Shown in pieces: positions 35,776 to 44,673 of a stretch of 64,000 nt of DNA; positions within the stretch are counted from its first letter, which is position 1, and each line of letters begins with the position of its first letter. The notes below the pieces were generated by a model. It was not told the origin of the DNA. It saw nothing but the letters and a program-made list of their open reading frames with translations, and made no database searches. The stretch is taken from positions 1 through 64,000 of the forward strand of contig CAJYMH010000034.1 of NCBI GenBank assembly GCA_913776195.1. The letters run 5' to 3'. The DNA comes from an uncultured Caulobacter sp. (GTDB lineage: Bacteria; Pseudomonadota; Alphaproteobacteria; Caulobacterales; Caulobacteraceae). A program made the translations under genes and the position numbers.

Positions 35776-36947
35776 TCGAAGAGCTTGGGATCGACAGCGT
35801 TCGCCATGGCTGCGTAACCGGCGTCGCTGGGATGCAGCCAGTCGCCGCTGTGGAACTCCGCCCGCAGACGGCGGGGATTGGCTGGGTCTCGGGTCGCCGC
35901 GTCAAAGTCGGCGTAGCCATCGAAGGCCTTCGATGTGCGCATCCAGGTGTTGACCGCCTGGCGCGTCGCCTCCCCAGCCTCGCTGAAGTAGTTCGCGCCC
36001 TCATAGGGCGGCAAGGTCGCGCCGATGATCTTCAGCCCTCGGGCATGCGCGCGGGCGATCAACTGACGATAGCCGCCGATCAGATCGTCGGCGGTCACGG
36101 GCTGATGTGCGAACTCGGGCCGGGTCGGACGGCCGATGTCGTTGATGCCCTCCAGCACGATCACATGGGTGACGCCGGAGACCGCAAGGACGTCGCGATC
36201 AAAGCGGGAGAGGCCGCTCGGCCCGGACACGTTATTGAGCAGGCGATTGCCGCCGATGCCGACATTCACCACCGCGACGCCGCGCGTCTTCAGCCGGTCG
36301 GCGAGCTGATCGGGCCAGGCGAGCCAGGCGTCCGGCGTCGAGCCCGTGCCCTCGGTGATGGAGTCGCCGATGGCCGCCAACACCGGACGCGCCTTTGGCC
36401 GTTCCACATCAACGCTGGTGGCCAGTGCGCCAAGCCGTACAGCCGGCGTGCTGATCGCTCCGGCGGTCTGGTCGCCGTCGGCTAGTCGTTGGCGCAGACG
36501 ATGGCCGGGCAGGGCGGTTTCTTGCGGCAAAAAGAGACTGACGGTCAGCTGGTCCATGGCCTGCACCTGCAGATCGACCGCATCGCTGATCAGCGGCGCG
36601 CCCGCCGGGACCGCCACACGGTCCTTGCCGTTGAAGGTGATGGAGCGAACGGCTCCGTTCAGCGCGATCCGGGCGGCGCCTATGACCAGCGGCGCGGCGC
36701 CATGTTCATTGCTGATGCGGATGCGCACGCGAGGGCCGTCAGCCGTGACCCGGACGGTCTGGCGCAGGGTGACGTTGGAGACCACGGCCGGACCCAACCG
36801 ACCACGAGGATCGTCGGAGCGCGGATTGCCCGCTGGCGTTTCGGACATGCCCGCCGGCGCCCAGCCCCAAGCCCCGCTCCAGACCTGCGCGGAGGCGCCG
36901 CTGACCAAGCTCAGACAGGCGGCGAGGCAGGCGAGGGCGAGACGCAT
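35772..36947 (-). CDS. Exported SGNH/GDSL hydrolase
   Basis: A 391-residue secreted esterase with a signal peptide (MRLALACLAACLSLVSGASA), an N-terminal beta-rich domain (about 25-190) and the SGNH catalytic domain: block I AIGDSITEGTG, block II Gly in GIGGNRLL, block III LEGINDIG and block V HSGDWLHPSDAGY with catalytic Asp-His. Such two-domain enzymes often deacetylate plant polysaccharides or glycosides. It lies 13 nt behind the 618-residue gene and is clearly co-transcribed with it. Confidence 0.92.
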   Translation of the reverse strand: MRLALACLAACLSLVSGASAQVWSGAWGWAPAGMSETPAGNPRSDDPRGRLGPAVVSNVTLRQTVRVTADGPRVRIRISNEHGAAPLVIGAARIALNGAVRSITFNGKDRVAVPAGAPLISDAVDLQVQAMDQLTVSLFLPQETALPGHRLRQRLADGDQTAGAISTPAVRLGALATSVDVERPKARPVLAAIGDSITEGTGSTPDAWLAWPDQLADRLKTRGVAVVNVGIGGNRLLNNVSGPSGLSRFDRDVLAVSGVTHVIVLEGINDIGRPTRPEFAHQPVTADDLIGGYRQLIARAHARGLKIIGATLPPYEGANYFSEAGEATRQAVNTWMRTSKAFDGYADFDAATRDPANPRRLRAEFHSGDWLHPSDAGYAAMANAVDPKLFD

Positions 36948-36960
36948 CAGCAGCTCCGGA

Positions 36961-38817
36961 TTAGCGCTCCCAGGGGAAGGCGAGGGTGGGCTGATTCACA
37001 TAGCGATCCATGGCCAGGACCAGCCGCGCCCCGGAGCCAGGGGACAGGGTCAGCGTGAACGCCGATGCGTTCACGGGGCTTGCCTTGCCATCGAGGGTCA
37101 CGCTGCGGATCTGGTGCTCGCCATAGCCGCCGCCCTGGATTGTGATGGTGCGGGGCTCCACCGCGCTCAGATTGACCAGGGTCACAGCAGTTGAGTCAGC
37201 GTTCATGGTGTCGACCAGGGCCGCCACATCCTCGGGCACGCCGGCGCGTCGAGCGATCGGGTCGAAGTAGCGCAGACGGCTGTACAATGGCGAGCCGCCG
37301 ACATTGGGGGAGCTTGGCGCCCAGGGCGGTCGGCCGATGTGGATGGCGCCTTGCATCAGGTGCAAGAGAGAAGCGACGCTGGCTGGATTCTTGTTCAACG
37401 CGTCATCGGCCAGGCGCGTGTCGGGTGAGCTGTTGTCGTCGCGCTGCAGCAGGGCGCGATCCTGGACGCGCTTGAGGTCCTTGCGCAGGGCGTCAGCCGG
37501 GTAGCCCGGATTCTTGCCCTCCAGATAGGACAGCCACGGATGGTCGCCTGTTCGCGCGCGGTCAGACACGCGTTGCGACATGTACCAGATCTCGAGATTG
37601 TTCTGGCGATACTCGCCGGGCGCGTAGCTGTACCAGCCGTCGGGGCCGTACATGCGGGGGGCGCTACGCTTGCCTTCGATGACCTTGGCGTTGGCGTTGA
37701 TGGTGTCGTTCTGTCTGCGCCAGACATCCAGGTACTTGTCGTCGCCGGTGAGCATGTAGGCGTTCATGAACGCCAGAACCGACCGCGGCACGCGATTGCG
37801 ATCCTCACGCTTGTCGGTCCCCGGCACCTTCGGGCTGAAGCCCCAGCCATAGACGCCGCCCCACCACTTGCCGTCGGCCGCTCCGCCGATCTTGCCGTCC
37901 AGCCCGATGTTGCTGGGCAGGATGTTGTTGTTGGCGCGGGCGCGCTCCACCCAGGCGTCCACGTAGTCCAGCAGCCACTGGCGATACTTGGGCTCGTGAT
38001 CGAGCATGTAGGCGTTCAGCGCCAGGGTGGTGCTAAGCAAGTTCAGGGGATTGTCGCCGACGACATCGCCATATTCGGCGTAGTGCTCCAGGGTCTCCTC
38101 GTAGCTCTTCTCGCCGTGTCCCAGATCGAAGCGGTTCTCGACTTCGAAGGGATCGCCCGCCCATTCCTGCGGCGTGGCCTTGCGCAGCAGCGGACCTCGG
38201 CTGCCGTTGAAGGCGCTGCGGATGATCTTGACCTTGGGGTCATAGTTGGGAGCGCCTGGGTCTTCGCCCATATAAAGGCCGGCATAGCGGCGGGCCCGAT
38301 CGCGAAAGCGCGGACTGTTTGGGTCGGACAGGCCCTGGACGTTGAACATCGTCAGGCCTTCGCCGTGATGCTGCCAGTCCAGCATCGTGGGAAATTCCTT
38401 ATAGTACATTCCGTCGCGCCCGAACGAGACCTCGGTCGTCTTGGCCTGGGTGTACTGTCGGAGGTGGCCTTCCCACCCCTTGGTGTAGAGGGCTTTGATG
38501 CGATCGGACGCGCCCAGGGAATGCAGAATCGGCCAGTCGTTGAAGTGTTCGGCCGCGTCGTCCGGGCCATCGTTGGCGCCCCAACGTTCATAGGCGAGCA
38601 GGTAGCCGCGATCGTCGAAGTAGCGATTGAAGAACGCCTCGCAGGCCGCCGCATTGGCTCGCAGAAGCTCACGTTCCAACAACGCCCATTCCGGCGCAGC
38701 CATGGGCGTGGTGATCTGAAGCAGGGGTTTTGCGAGCGCTTGGCTGGCCGCCGCTATAAGCGGGGCCGCCGCCGCGCCGAACAGGAATGCGCGACGACCG
38801 ATCATGCTGAGCGCCAT
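36961..38817 (-). CDS. Exported 618-residue protein of unknown family
   Basis: I do not recognise the family. The N-terminus IGRRAFLFGAAAAPLIAAASQALA is a Tat-type signal. The mature part is rich in Trp, Tyr and Asp, with segments such as YLLAYERWGANDGPDDAAEHFNDW, GRDGMYYKEFPTM, IGGAADGKWWGG and GPDGWYSYAPGEYRQNN. Long alternating helices with aromatic turns suggest an (alpha/alpha) toroid, as in many polysaccharide hydrolases and lyases, and the last 80 residues look beta-rich. It is co-transcribed with an SGNH esterase, so a role in breaking down a decorated glycan is plausible but unproven. Confidence 0.7.
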   Translation of the reverse strand: MALSMIGRRAFLFGAAAAPLIAAASQALAKPLLQITTPMAAPEWALLERELLRANAAACEAFFNRYFDDRGYLLAYERWGANDGPDDAAEHFNDWPILHSLGASDRIKALYTKGWEGHLRQYTQAKTTEVSFGRDGMYYKEFPTMLDWQHHGEGLTMFNVQGLSDPNSPRFRDRARRYAGLYMGEDPGAPNYDPKVKIIRSAFNGSRGPLLRKATPQEWAGDPFEVENRFDLGHGEKSYEETLEHYAEYGDVVGDNPLNLLSTTLALNAYMLDHEPKYRQWLLDYVDAWVERARANNNILPSNIGLDGKIGGAADGKWWGGVYGWGFSPKVPGTDKREDRNRVPRSVLAFMNAYMLTGDDKYLDVWRRQNDTINANAKVIEGKRSAPRMYGPDGWYSYAPGEYRQNNLEIWYMSQRVSDRARTGDHPWLSYLEGKNPGYPADALRKDLKRVQDRALLQRDDNSSPDTRLADDALNKNPASVASLLHLMQGAIHIGRPPWAPSSPNVGGSPLYSRLRYFDPIARRAGVPEDVAALVDTMNADSTAVTLVNLSAVEPRTITIQGGGYGEHQIRSVTLDGKASPVNASAFTLTLSPGSGARLVLAMDRYVNQPTLAFPWER

Positions 38818-39103
38818 GGGTCGCCCCCCTTTCTGAAAACGACCTTTCTGGCGAAGGCCTTTTGTGACGATAGGGAGGGGGCGAGAGGCCGTCTAAGTCA
38901 AATCGCCTATGGACCGATACGTCGCGGGTATGGATTTCGCCCTTCGGCGCCTCGCGAGCCCTATCGCGTACTCAAAACGTGCTCCGTCACCCTTTCGGCA
39001 GAGCAATGTCAGTGAATCGTCAGCTTTCCGTCAGGACGTCGAACCCCCTTTTCCGGGAGCATCACCGTGTTCTCTGGGGCGGCGGACGAAAGGTCCTGAT
39101 CAA

Positions 39104-40009
39104 ATGTTCGACGGTGAAATGGAAAGCGCGGCCCAGCGCAGCGGCAAGCAGATCGATGAGCTTCTGGCCTGTATCGCGCCCGATCACGAGAGCCGGGATC
39201 TGACGCCGAAATCGGTCCAGAAGTTCCACATAATGGCCGTACGTGCCGGGGTAGGGCGGCACGATGGCCTTCTGTGGCCAGCCTTCTCCCTCGCCCGTCA
39301 GGCGACCACATTGAAACTGGCGTCGAGCCGCTTTGACGGCTCCGTCTTCGAGGGGGCTCTTGAAGCGGGCTCGGTTTCGATCATCGCGCCGGGCGCCTGC
39401 ATCGAATCCGACTGGCTGTCGCGCCCCCAGGTTCACTACATCCACTTCGCCGACGATGAGGTTGAGGAGGCGTTGGCCCGCAGTGGTCGGGGGCGGACCC
39501 CGCAGCTTCGCTCGGAACTGTCAGTGGATGACGCCGTCCTACGTGGTCTTTTCAGCAACCTCGTGCTCGAGGCCGAGCAAGGTTGGCGCAACGGTGAGAT
39601 GTTCGGCGAGTGGCTGGCCATGGCCACCCTCGAGCGCGCTGTGCAAGTTAATGTGCGCGAGTCCCAACCCAGCTCCGATGGAACGGGCAAGTTGAGCGCT
39701 CGCCAACTGGCGCGTGTTCTCGGAATGATCGAAGCGCGGATCGATCAGGATGTCAGTCTGACCGAGCTGGCCGAAGCGGCGGGCCTGAGCCGCTATCATT
39801 TCGCGCGATGCTTTCGTGGCTCTCTAGGCGTGTCACCCGTCCAGCATGTGATCAATCGACGTCTCGAGCGAGCGAGCAAGCTGCTCACCGCCAGCCGCTT
39901 GCCGGTGATCGAAGTGGCCTTGGCGTGCGGGTACGACAATACCTCGAACTTCGCCCGGGCCTTCAAGCAGCGATACGGCGTGACGCCGACCCAGTACGCG
40001 CGCCAGTAA
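39104..40009 (+). CDS. AraC family transcriptional regulator
   Basis: A 301-residue regulator with an N-terminal sensing domain and a C-terminal double HTH (about 200-300): ISLTELAEAAGLSRYHFARCFRG-like first helix pair and EVALACGYDNTSNFARAFKQRYGVTPTQYAR. Start set at 39104 (MFDGEMESAAQ) because AAAGG lies 12 nt upstream; the longer in-frame start at 38909 adds 65 residues with no homology. Divergent from the 618-residue exported protein, which it may control. Confidence 0.9.
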   Translation: MFDGEMESAAQRSGKQIDELLACIAPDHESRDLTPKSVQKFHIMAVRAGVGRHDGLLWPAFSLARQATTLKLASSRFDGSVFEGALEAGSVSIIAPGACIESDWLSRPQVHYIHFADDEVEEALARSGRGRTPQLRSELSVDDAVLRGLFSNLVLEAEQGWRNGEMFGEWLAMATLERAVQVNVRESQPSSDGTGKLSARQLARVLGMIEARIDQDVSLTELAEAAGLSRYHFARCFRGSLGVSPVQHVINRRLERASKLLTASRLPVIEVALACGYDNTSNFARAFKQRYGVTPTQYARQ

Positions 40010-40061
40010 CGGCGTTACTCCAATTGGGGCGGGAAAAAGTCCTGTACGAAACTTAATTCTT

Positions 40062-40071
40062 TAAGCGCTTA
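40062..40071. promoter_or_regulatory. TAAGCGCTTA palindrome, LacI-type operator core
   Basis: Perfect 10-bp palindrome with the AGCGCT centre typical of LacI/GalR operators, within the sequence TTAAGCGCTTACTGG and 76 nt before the membrane-bound regulator gene. No LacI gene is in the window, so the regulator would be encoded elsewhere. Confidence 0.3.
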
Positions 40072-40147
40072 CTGGTCGGGTCCAGCGCTGGTATCGTCGA
40101 GTTACGATTGAATCGGATGCTTCGAGCCATCCGAGAGTGACCGGGCG

Positions 40148-41122
40148 ATGACTGAACAGACTGCGTCATATTCGCGACAACGCGAGGTTGACCTGCTTGG
40201 CGAAACTCCATTCGTCATCGGGCGGCTGTCTGTTCGCCCGCGTACGCTTGAAATCGAAGGACCGGATGGCCTTTCGACTGTCGAGCCGCGGGTGATGGAG
40301 GTCTTGATTGCGCTCTATCGTGCTCAAGGCGAAACCTTGAGTCGCGACGAGCTGAACGCGGTCTGCTGGATGGGACGTGTCGTCTCTCTGGACGCCCAGA
40401 CACAAGCGGTGGCGAGGCTTCGTCGCGTTCTTGCCCAGGATCCCTCCGTGGAGGTCGAGACGGTCAGCAAGATCGGCTATCGTCTTCGCATCAAAGCTCC
40501 GGCGTCCGCGCCCATGCTGACACTAAACCGTTCCTCCGAACCGCAGACGCGTCGTCGTCGCGCGCCGATGTTCGCCGCGGCGATCTTCGGAGCCACGGCT
40601 GCGGCCGTGACGTTCGCGGTGATCTGGTTGGTCTCGAACTCTGCGGGGGCCGCGTCGACCGTGAATGTGGCCGAGAAGGAGAGCGCCGAGGTCGCCCTGT
40701 CCCCGGACGGCATGATGCGCGCCTTCGCCGGCGCCACGCGCGCCGGTCAGCGTGATATCTATCTGCATGTCATGGCCAAGGGCGCGCCTGTTCGGCTGAC
40801 CCAGACCGATGATGATGAGTACGGCCCCGTCTGGTCGCCGCGTGGCGACCGATTGGCCTTCGTGCGTCATACGACCGACGATAAGTGCCTGATCCTGACT
40901 GCCGCCATCCAGGAGCGGTCAGAGCGGGTTGTCGGCCGGTGTTCTGGAACGACGTCCACGCGCCTGACCTGGGCGGATGGCGATACGCTGATTTCTTCTG
41001 ATCGCGCGGAGGCTGACGGCGCTCGCCGCATCCTCGTGCTCGACGTGAGGGAAGGCGAGGGCGTGGATGCTTTCCAATTGGCGGCGTTGAATCGTCAGCC
41101 GCTGAAGCGTCCTCTTTTATAA
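40148..41122 (+). CDS. CadC-like membrane-bound winged-helix regulator with PD40-like repeats
   Basis: A 324-residue protein with an OmpR/CadC-type winged HTH (about 25-112: GRLSVRPRTLEIEG, RVMEVLIALYRAQGETLSRDELNAVCW, SKIGYRLRI), one hydrophobic helix (about 139-163) and an outer part with beta-propeller-type repeats (VALSPDGMMRAFAG, PVWSPRGDRLAFVRH, LTWADGDTLISS). Only about three blade-like repeats are present, fewer than a full propeller, so it may be shortened or oligomerise. It probably senses an envelope signal and binds DNA from the membrane; the adjacent convergent TonB receptor is a candidate target. Confidence 0.82.
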   Translation: MTEQTASYSRQREVDLLGETPFVIGRLSVRPRTLEIEGPDGLSTVEPRVMEVLIALYRAQGETLSRDELNAVCWMGRVVSLDAQTQAVARLRRVLAQDPSVEVETVSKIGYRLRIKAPASAPMLTLNRSSEPQTRRRRAPMFAAAIFGATAAAVTFAVIWLVSNSAGAASTVNVAEKESAEVALSPDGMMRAFAGATRAGQRDIYLHVMAKGAPVRLTQTDDDEYGPVWSPRGDRLAFVRHTTDDKCLILTAAIQERSERVVGRCSGTTSTRLTWADGDTLISSDRAEADGARRILVLDVREGEGVDAFQLAALNRQPLKRPLL

Positions 41123-41446
41123 TATTCTGTAATATTAGCCACTTGCGGCAATATTTGCGCGCCATCAGCAGGACCTGCGGCGCGGTGTGAGCTCACATTC
41201 CGCATAGGGGAGGTCCGGAAACCTCCATCCCAATTTCCGGCGTCCGCCCGACCGTAGCGTCACCACGCGGGTCGGGCGGGCGGTTGATGGGCCAAGGCCC
41301 AAGAACACTTCCAGACAATCAGACGACAGCCCTTGCGAAGGCGGATTGCGCGCTCGCCCATATTGGCGATGCCTGCCTGTAACACGCACATGAAAAAGGG
41401 CGGCGGACTTGAAGTCCGCCGCCCTCGTTCAGGCTAAGTCGCGCTC
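41123..41446. other. 324-nt gap between convergent regulator and TonB receptor
   Basis: No coding region is supported. It holds three AATATT copies (41121-41126, 41131-41136, 41150-41155), a 12-bp palindrome TGTGAGCTCACA (41186-41197), a 6-bp hairpin GGAGGT/ACCTCC (41209-41226), a 10-bp inverted repeat CCGCCCGACC/GGTCGGGCGG (41244-41253 and 41270-41279) and the receptor terminator at 41393-41424. Confidence 0.6.
41393..41424 (-). terminator. Intrinsic terminator of the TonB receptor gene
   Basis: On the minus strand a perfect 12-bp stem (GGGCGGCGGACT with its complement, loop of 3 nt) is followed directly by TTTTT. It lies 22 nt after the receptor stop codon and is the clearest intrinsic terminator in the window. 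Confidence 0.9.
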
Positions 41447-44404
41447 TTAGTACTTGAGCGTGGCGTTGATGAAGAACATCCGGCCCAGGACGTCGTAGAC
41501 GGCCGGGAAGCCGCTGTTCGACGGCGAGGCGTTGCCGGCCAGGATCGGATAGGCTTCCTGGGTCAGGTTGCGAACGCCGCCGGTCAGGTTGACGTTGTCC
41601 GTGACCTTCCAGTCCGCCGACAGGTCGATGTAGTTCTTCACACCGATCTTCTCGACGACGTAGGTCGTAGAGTCGTTGCCGTCGCGCACGTCGTCCAAGA
41701 AGCTCCAGACGAGGTTCAGGCCGACGTTCTCATACGACCAGTTGATCGCCGTACGGACCTTGTGACGCGGCAGCGGCACGCCTTGCGGGTTGATGTTGGT
41801 GTTGGCGCAGGTCGAGCCGAACTGATCGATGCAGTTCTTGGCCGACGCCAAGGCGTCCGGCTGGAACGAGTTCTTCCAGCTGTTGGTGTAGAGCGACTTG
41901 ATCGACAGGCCGCCCACGTCCGGCAGACCAACGTCGGCCAGGTCGAAGCGGTAGCTGACGCCGATGTCGATCCCTTCGTTCTTCAGGAAGCCGCCGTTGA
42001 CGTTGGCGGCCTGCACGAAGTCGATCGAACCATTCGGCAGGCGACGGATCGCCTGGCAGTACGGCGACGAGGCGTTGCCGTTCACGGTCGGGCCGTAGCA
42101 GATGTTCATGATGCTCTGCGTCGAGCCGCCGAAGCTGGTGATCACCTTCTCGATCGAGATGTCGTAGTAGTCGACAGTGATGGCCAGGCGCGGGATGAAC
42201 GACGGCTGGTAGACGAAGCCCATGGTCAGGGTTTCGGCCACTTCCGGCTCAAGGTTCGGGTTGCCGCCGTTCAGGGTCTGCGTCTGGGCGTTGGCCGCGA
42301 TCGTGCCGACGAGGTTCGCCGCCAGACCGGAGTTGATGCAGGCCTGACGCACCTGAGCGTTCGGAGCGCCGCGCGACGAGCACGGATCCGTCGAGGTCGG
42401 GAAGCCGTTGCCAAGCGGCTGGAACAGCTCACCAACGGACGGCGTGCGGATGGCGCGGTTGAACGAGGCGCGCAGACGCAGGTCGTCGTTGATCGACCAG
42501 TCACCAGCGATCTTGAAGGTCTTGGTGAGCTTGTCCTGGGTCGAGTAGTCGGCGATGCGGCCGGCCAACTCTAGGTTCACCGACTTGGCGAACGGCAGAT
42601 CCTTGACCAGCGGGATCAGGGTTTCGCCGTAAAGCTCGTAGGTGTCGAAGTCACCCGAGACCGGCGGCGAGGCGTTGAAGCCGGTCACGTTGCCCACGGC
42701 CAGATCCTGCGACGGACGGAAGTCGAAGGACTCGTAGCGGTATTCAGCGCCGACGGCGAAGCCGATGCCGCCCGCAGGCAGGGTGAAGAAGTTGTCGGTG
42801 TTGCCGCTGACGAAGGCGGCGCTGACCAGCTGTTCGTAGTCCTGCGACGACTCAATGCGGGTCTTGATGAAGTTAGCCGCCTCGGCGCTCATTCGGCCGC
42901 GGCCGAACAGGTTCACCGGGACGCAGCCGCCCGACGGATCCAGGCAGCCCGTGCCGGCGGCGTTCAGCAGAAGGCCCTGCTGGATGCGCTGCAGGCTGGT
43001 GTCGCCCAGAAGCGAGCTGGAGCCGTGAGTGTTGCCGTACTGAATGTAGGCTTCCCAGTTGCCGTTGATGCCCGCCAGGTCACCGCGCAGACCCAGTTGG
43101 GTTTGGAAGCCATAGAAGTTGTATTCTTGGATGCGCGGGCCAACTTCGCTCAGACGGCGGTTGAACACGCCGCTGACGGTGTCGAAGATGCCGTCGCCGT
43201 CAGTATCGACATCCGTGTAGGTGCCGGCGGCCCACGAAGCGCTCGACGGAATGGTGTACGAGGTGCGCGAACCCAGGGTGTTCAGAGCCTGCTTGGCGGC
43301 TGGCGTCAGGAACGGGTTGTTGTCCAGGGTGAAGCGGAAGGTCCGGTTGCCGACCGGCGTCTCGGCCAGCTGCGTCGTGACGTTGGAATAGACGAAGTTG
43401 CCCTTGGCGAAGGCCTCGATCGTGTCGGTGACCTTGTAGTTGCCCAGAGCCGTGACGGAGTAGCGCTCCTGAGGCGTCTGAAGGTAGTTCAGCGGCGCGA
43501 AGTTGTAGTTGTCCGGATCACCGGCGTAAGCGCGAACATCACCGTTCGGCAGGAAGAGCGCTGACGTGGCGCTCGTCGCCGGCGAACCCGGAACGGTCGG
43601 GAAGGTGCCGGTGGCGAAGCTGTTGACGCGACCATCTACCTGGCTGTTCGAGCCCGACGGGATCAGGCCGACGCCCGCGGCGCGCTGAGCGGCCGACGGC
43701 TCACCCCAAGATTGCGCCAAAAGGCCGCCGCGCTTGCCTTGAGTCAGCGGCTCACGGTCGTTGTAACCCAGCGACAGGACCACGTTGCCGCGCCCGTCGG
43801 CGAAGTTGGCGCCCATGGTGGCGTCGACCGAATAGATCGGAGCGTCCAGGTCGTCGGTGTTCTGATAGCCGGCGGTGAATTGGAAGCCTTCGAAGTCCTT
43901 TTTCAGGACGAAGTTCACCACCCCGGCGATGGCGTCCGAACCGTAGACGGCCGAGGCGCCGCCCGTGACGACTTCAACGTTTTGGATCAGGGCCGGCGGG
44001 ATCAGGTTGATATCGACCACGCCCGATTGGGTGGTCGGGGTCTGACGCTTGCCGTCAACCAGCACCAGGGTGCGGACCGGACCCAGTCCGCGCAGGTTGA
44101 CGGTGGCCGCGCCGCCCGAGCCGTTGTTGACGGTCGAGGTTACGCCCGGCACCGCTTGCGGCAGGGTGTTCAGCAGGTTTTCGGTGTTCACCACGCCCTG
44201 CTGCTGCAGTTCCTTTTCGCCAACCGTGGCGATCGGGCTGGAGGAGACAAGGTCGGGGCGTGCGATGCGCGAGCCGGTGACGACGATCTCTTCGACCGCG
44301 ACATCATCTTGTGCGTAGGCGGTGGTCGCCGACAGGGCGGCGAAAGCCGCGCCGCAGATCATGGAAGACGCGAGCAGGCGCTCACGCATGGACTTGGTAT
44401 TCAA
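41447..44404 (-). CDS. TonB-dependent outer-membrane receptor
   Basis: A 985-residue receptor. A signal peptide (ASSMICGAAFAALSATTAYAQ) is followed by a TonB-box-like VEEIVVTGSRI, the plug domain (about 45-165, with LRGLGPVRTLVLVDGKRQ and GGASAVYGSDAIAGVVNFVLKK) and a long 22-strand barrel ending in the aromatic INATLKY. The TTG start at 44404 was chosen because GGAGG sits 8 nt upstream and gives the usual MNTKSMRERLL leader; ATG at 44389 is an alternative. Its ligand is unknown: the subtype is common for carbohydrates, peptides and other large nutrients in Caulobacter relatives. Confidence 0.95.
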   Translation of the reverse strand: MNTKSMRERLLASSMICGAAFAALSATTAYAQDDVAVEEIVVTGSRIARPDLVSSSPIATVGEKELQQQGVVNTENLLNTLPQAVPGVTSTVNNGSGGAATVNLRGLGPVRTLVLVDGKRQTPTTQSGVVDINLIPPALIQNVEVVTGGASAVYGSDAIAGVVNFVLKKDFEGFQFTAGYQNTDDLDAPIYSVDATMGANFADGRGNVVLSLGYNDREPLTQGKRGGLLAQSWGEPSAAQRAAGVGLIPSGSNSQVDGRVNSFATGTFPTVPGSPATSATSALFLPNGDVRAYAGDPDNYNFAPLNYLQTPQERYSVTALGNYKVTDTIEAFAKGNFVYSNVTTQLAETPVGNRTFRFTLDNNPFLTPAAKQALNTLGSRTSYTIPSSASWAAGTYTDVDTDGDGIFDTVSGVFNRRLSEVGPRIQEYNFYGFQTQLGLRGDLAGINGNWEAYIQYGNTHGSSSLLGDTSLQRIQQGLLLNAAGTGCLDPSGGCVPVNLFGRGRMSAEAANFIKTRIESSQDYEQLVSAAFVSGNTDNFFTLPAGGIGFAVGAEYRYESFDFRPSQDLAVGNVTGFNASPPVSGDFDTYELYGETLIPLVKDLPFAKSVNLELAGRIADYSTQDKLTKTFKIAGDWSINDDLRLRASFNRAIRTPSVGELFQPLGNGFPTSTDPCSSRGAPNAQVRQACINSGLAANLVGTIAANAQTQTLNGGNPNLEPEVAETLTMGFVYQPSFIPRLAITVDYYDISIEKVITSFGGSTQSIMNICYGPTVNGNASSPYCQAIRRLPNGSIDFVQAANVNGGFLKNEGIDIGVSYRFDLADVGLPDVGGLSIKSLYTNSWKNSFQPDALASAKNCIDQFGSTCANTNINPQGVPLPRHKVRTAINWSYENVGLNLVWSFLDDVRDGNDSTTYVVEKIGVKNYIDLSADWKVTDNVNLTGGVRNLTQEAYPILAGNASPSNSGFPAVYDVLGRMFFINATLKY

Positions 44405-44588
44405 TATTCTATCCTCCGACGGCCGCATGCGGCCAGCCCCTAGAAGAGTTGTGACGGCGTTCCCCCAACTGCCTTTCGGATCGCGGCCCGCGTCCGACTT
44501 CTTGCGAATCGGATCGCGGCGTTCGGTCCAGACAGACGGCGCCGGGTTCAGGGGTGTGACGGAGACGTGAAGCCTGAGGCTCAGTTGT

Positions 44589-44664
44589 TGCGCAGCGCAT
44601 TCCGATCGTGCGCAGCGCGGCAGGTTTCGCTCAAAGTGTTGCTTTCCTGCACGTGCTGCGCAGC
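44589..44664. promoter_or_regulatory. Three TGCGCAGC repeats upstream of the TonB receptor
   Basis: TGCGCAGCGC occurs at 44589-44598 and 44609-44618, exactly 20 bp apart, and TGCGCAGC again at 44657-44664 inside the palindrome GCTGCGCAGC. They lie 185-260 bp upstream of the receptor start and just after the end of the AsnC-type gene. The 20-bp phasing equals two helical turns, fitting a cooperative DNA-binding site. Confidence 0.4.
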
Positions 44665-44673
44665 AAGGAAGCG

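Noticed and set aside
38909..39103. 65-residue N-terminal extension of the AraC regulator
   Set aside because: No homology pattern and a better start with AAAGG upstream at 39104.
41186..41197. TGTGAGCTCACA as a CRP site
   Set aside because: The half-sites are 2 bp apart rather than 6, and it lies between convergent genes rather than in a promoter.
41762..43564. Plus-strand frames inside the TonB receptor gene
   Set aside because: Val/Asp/Arg-rich antisense shadows; the receptor plug and barrel are continuous on the minus strand.
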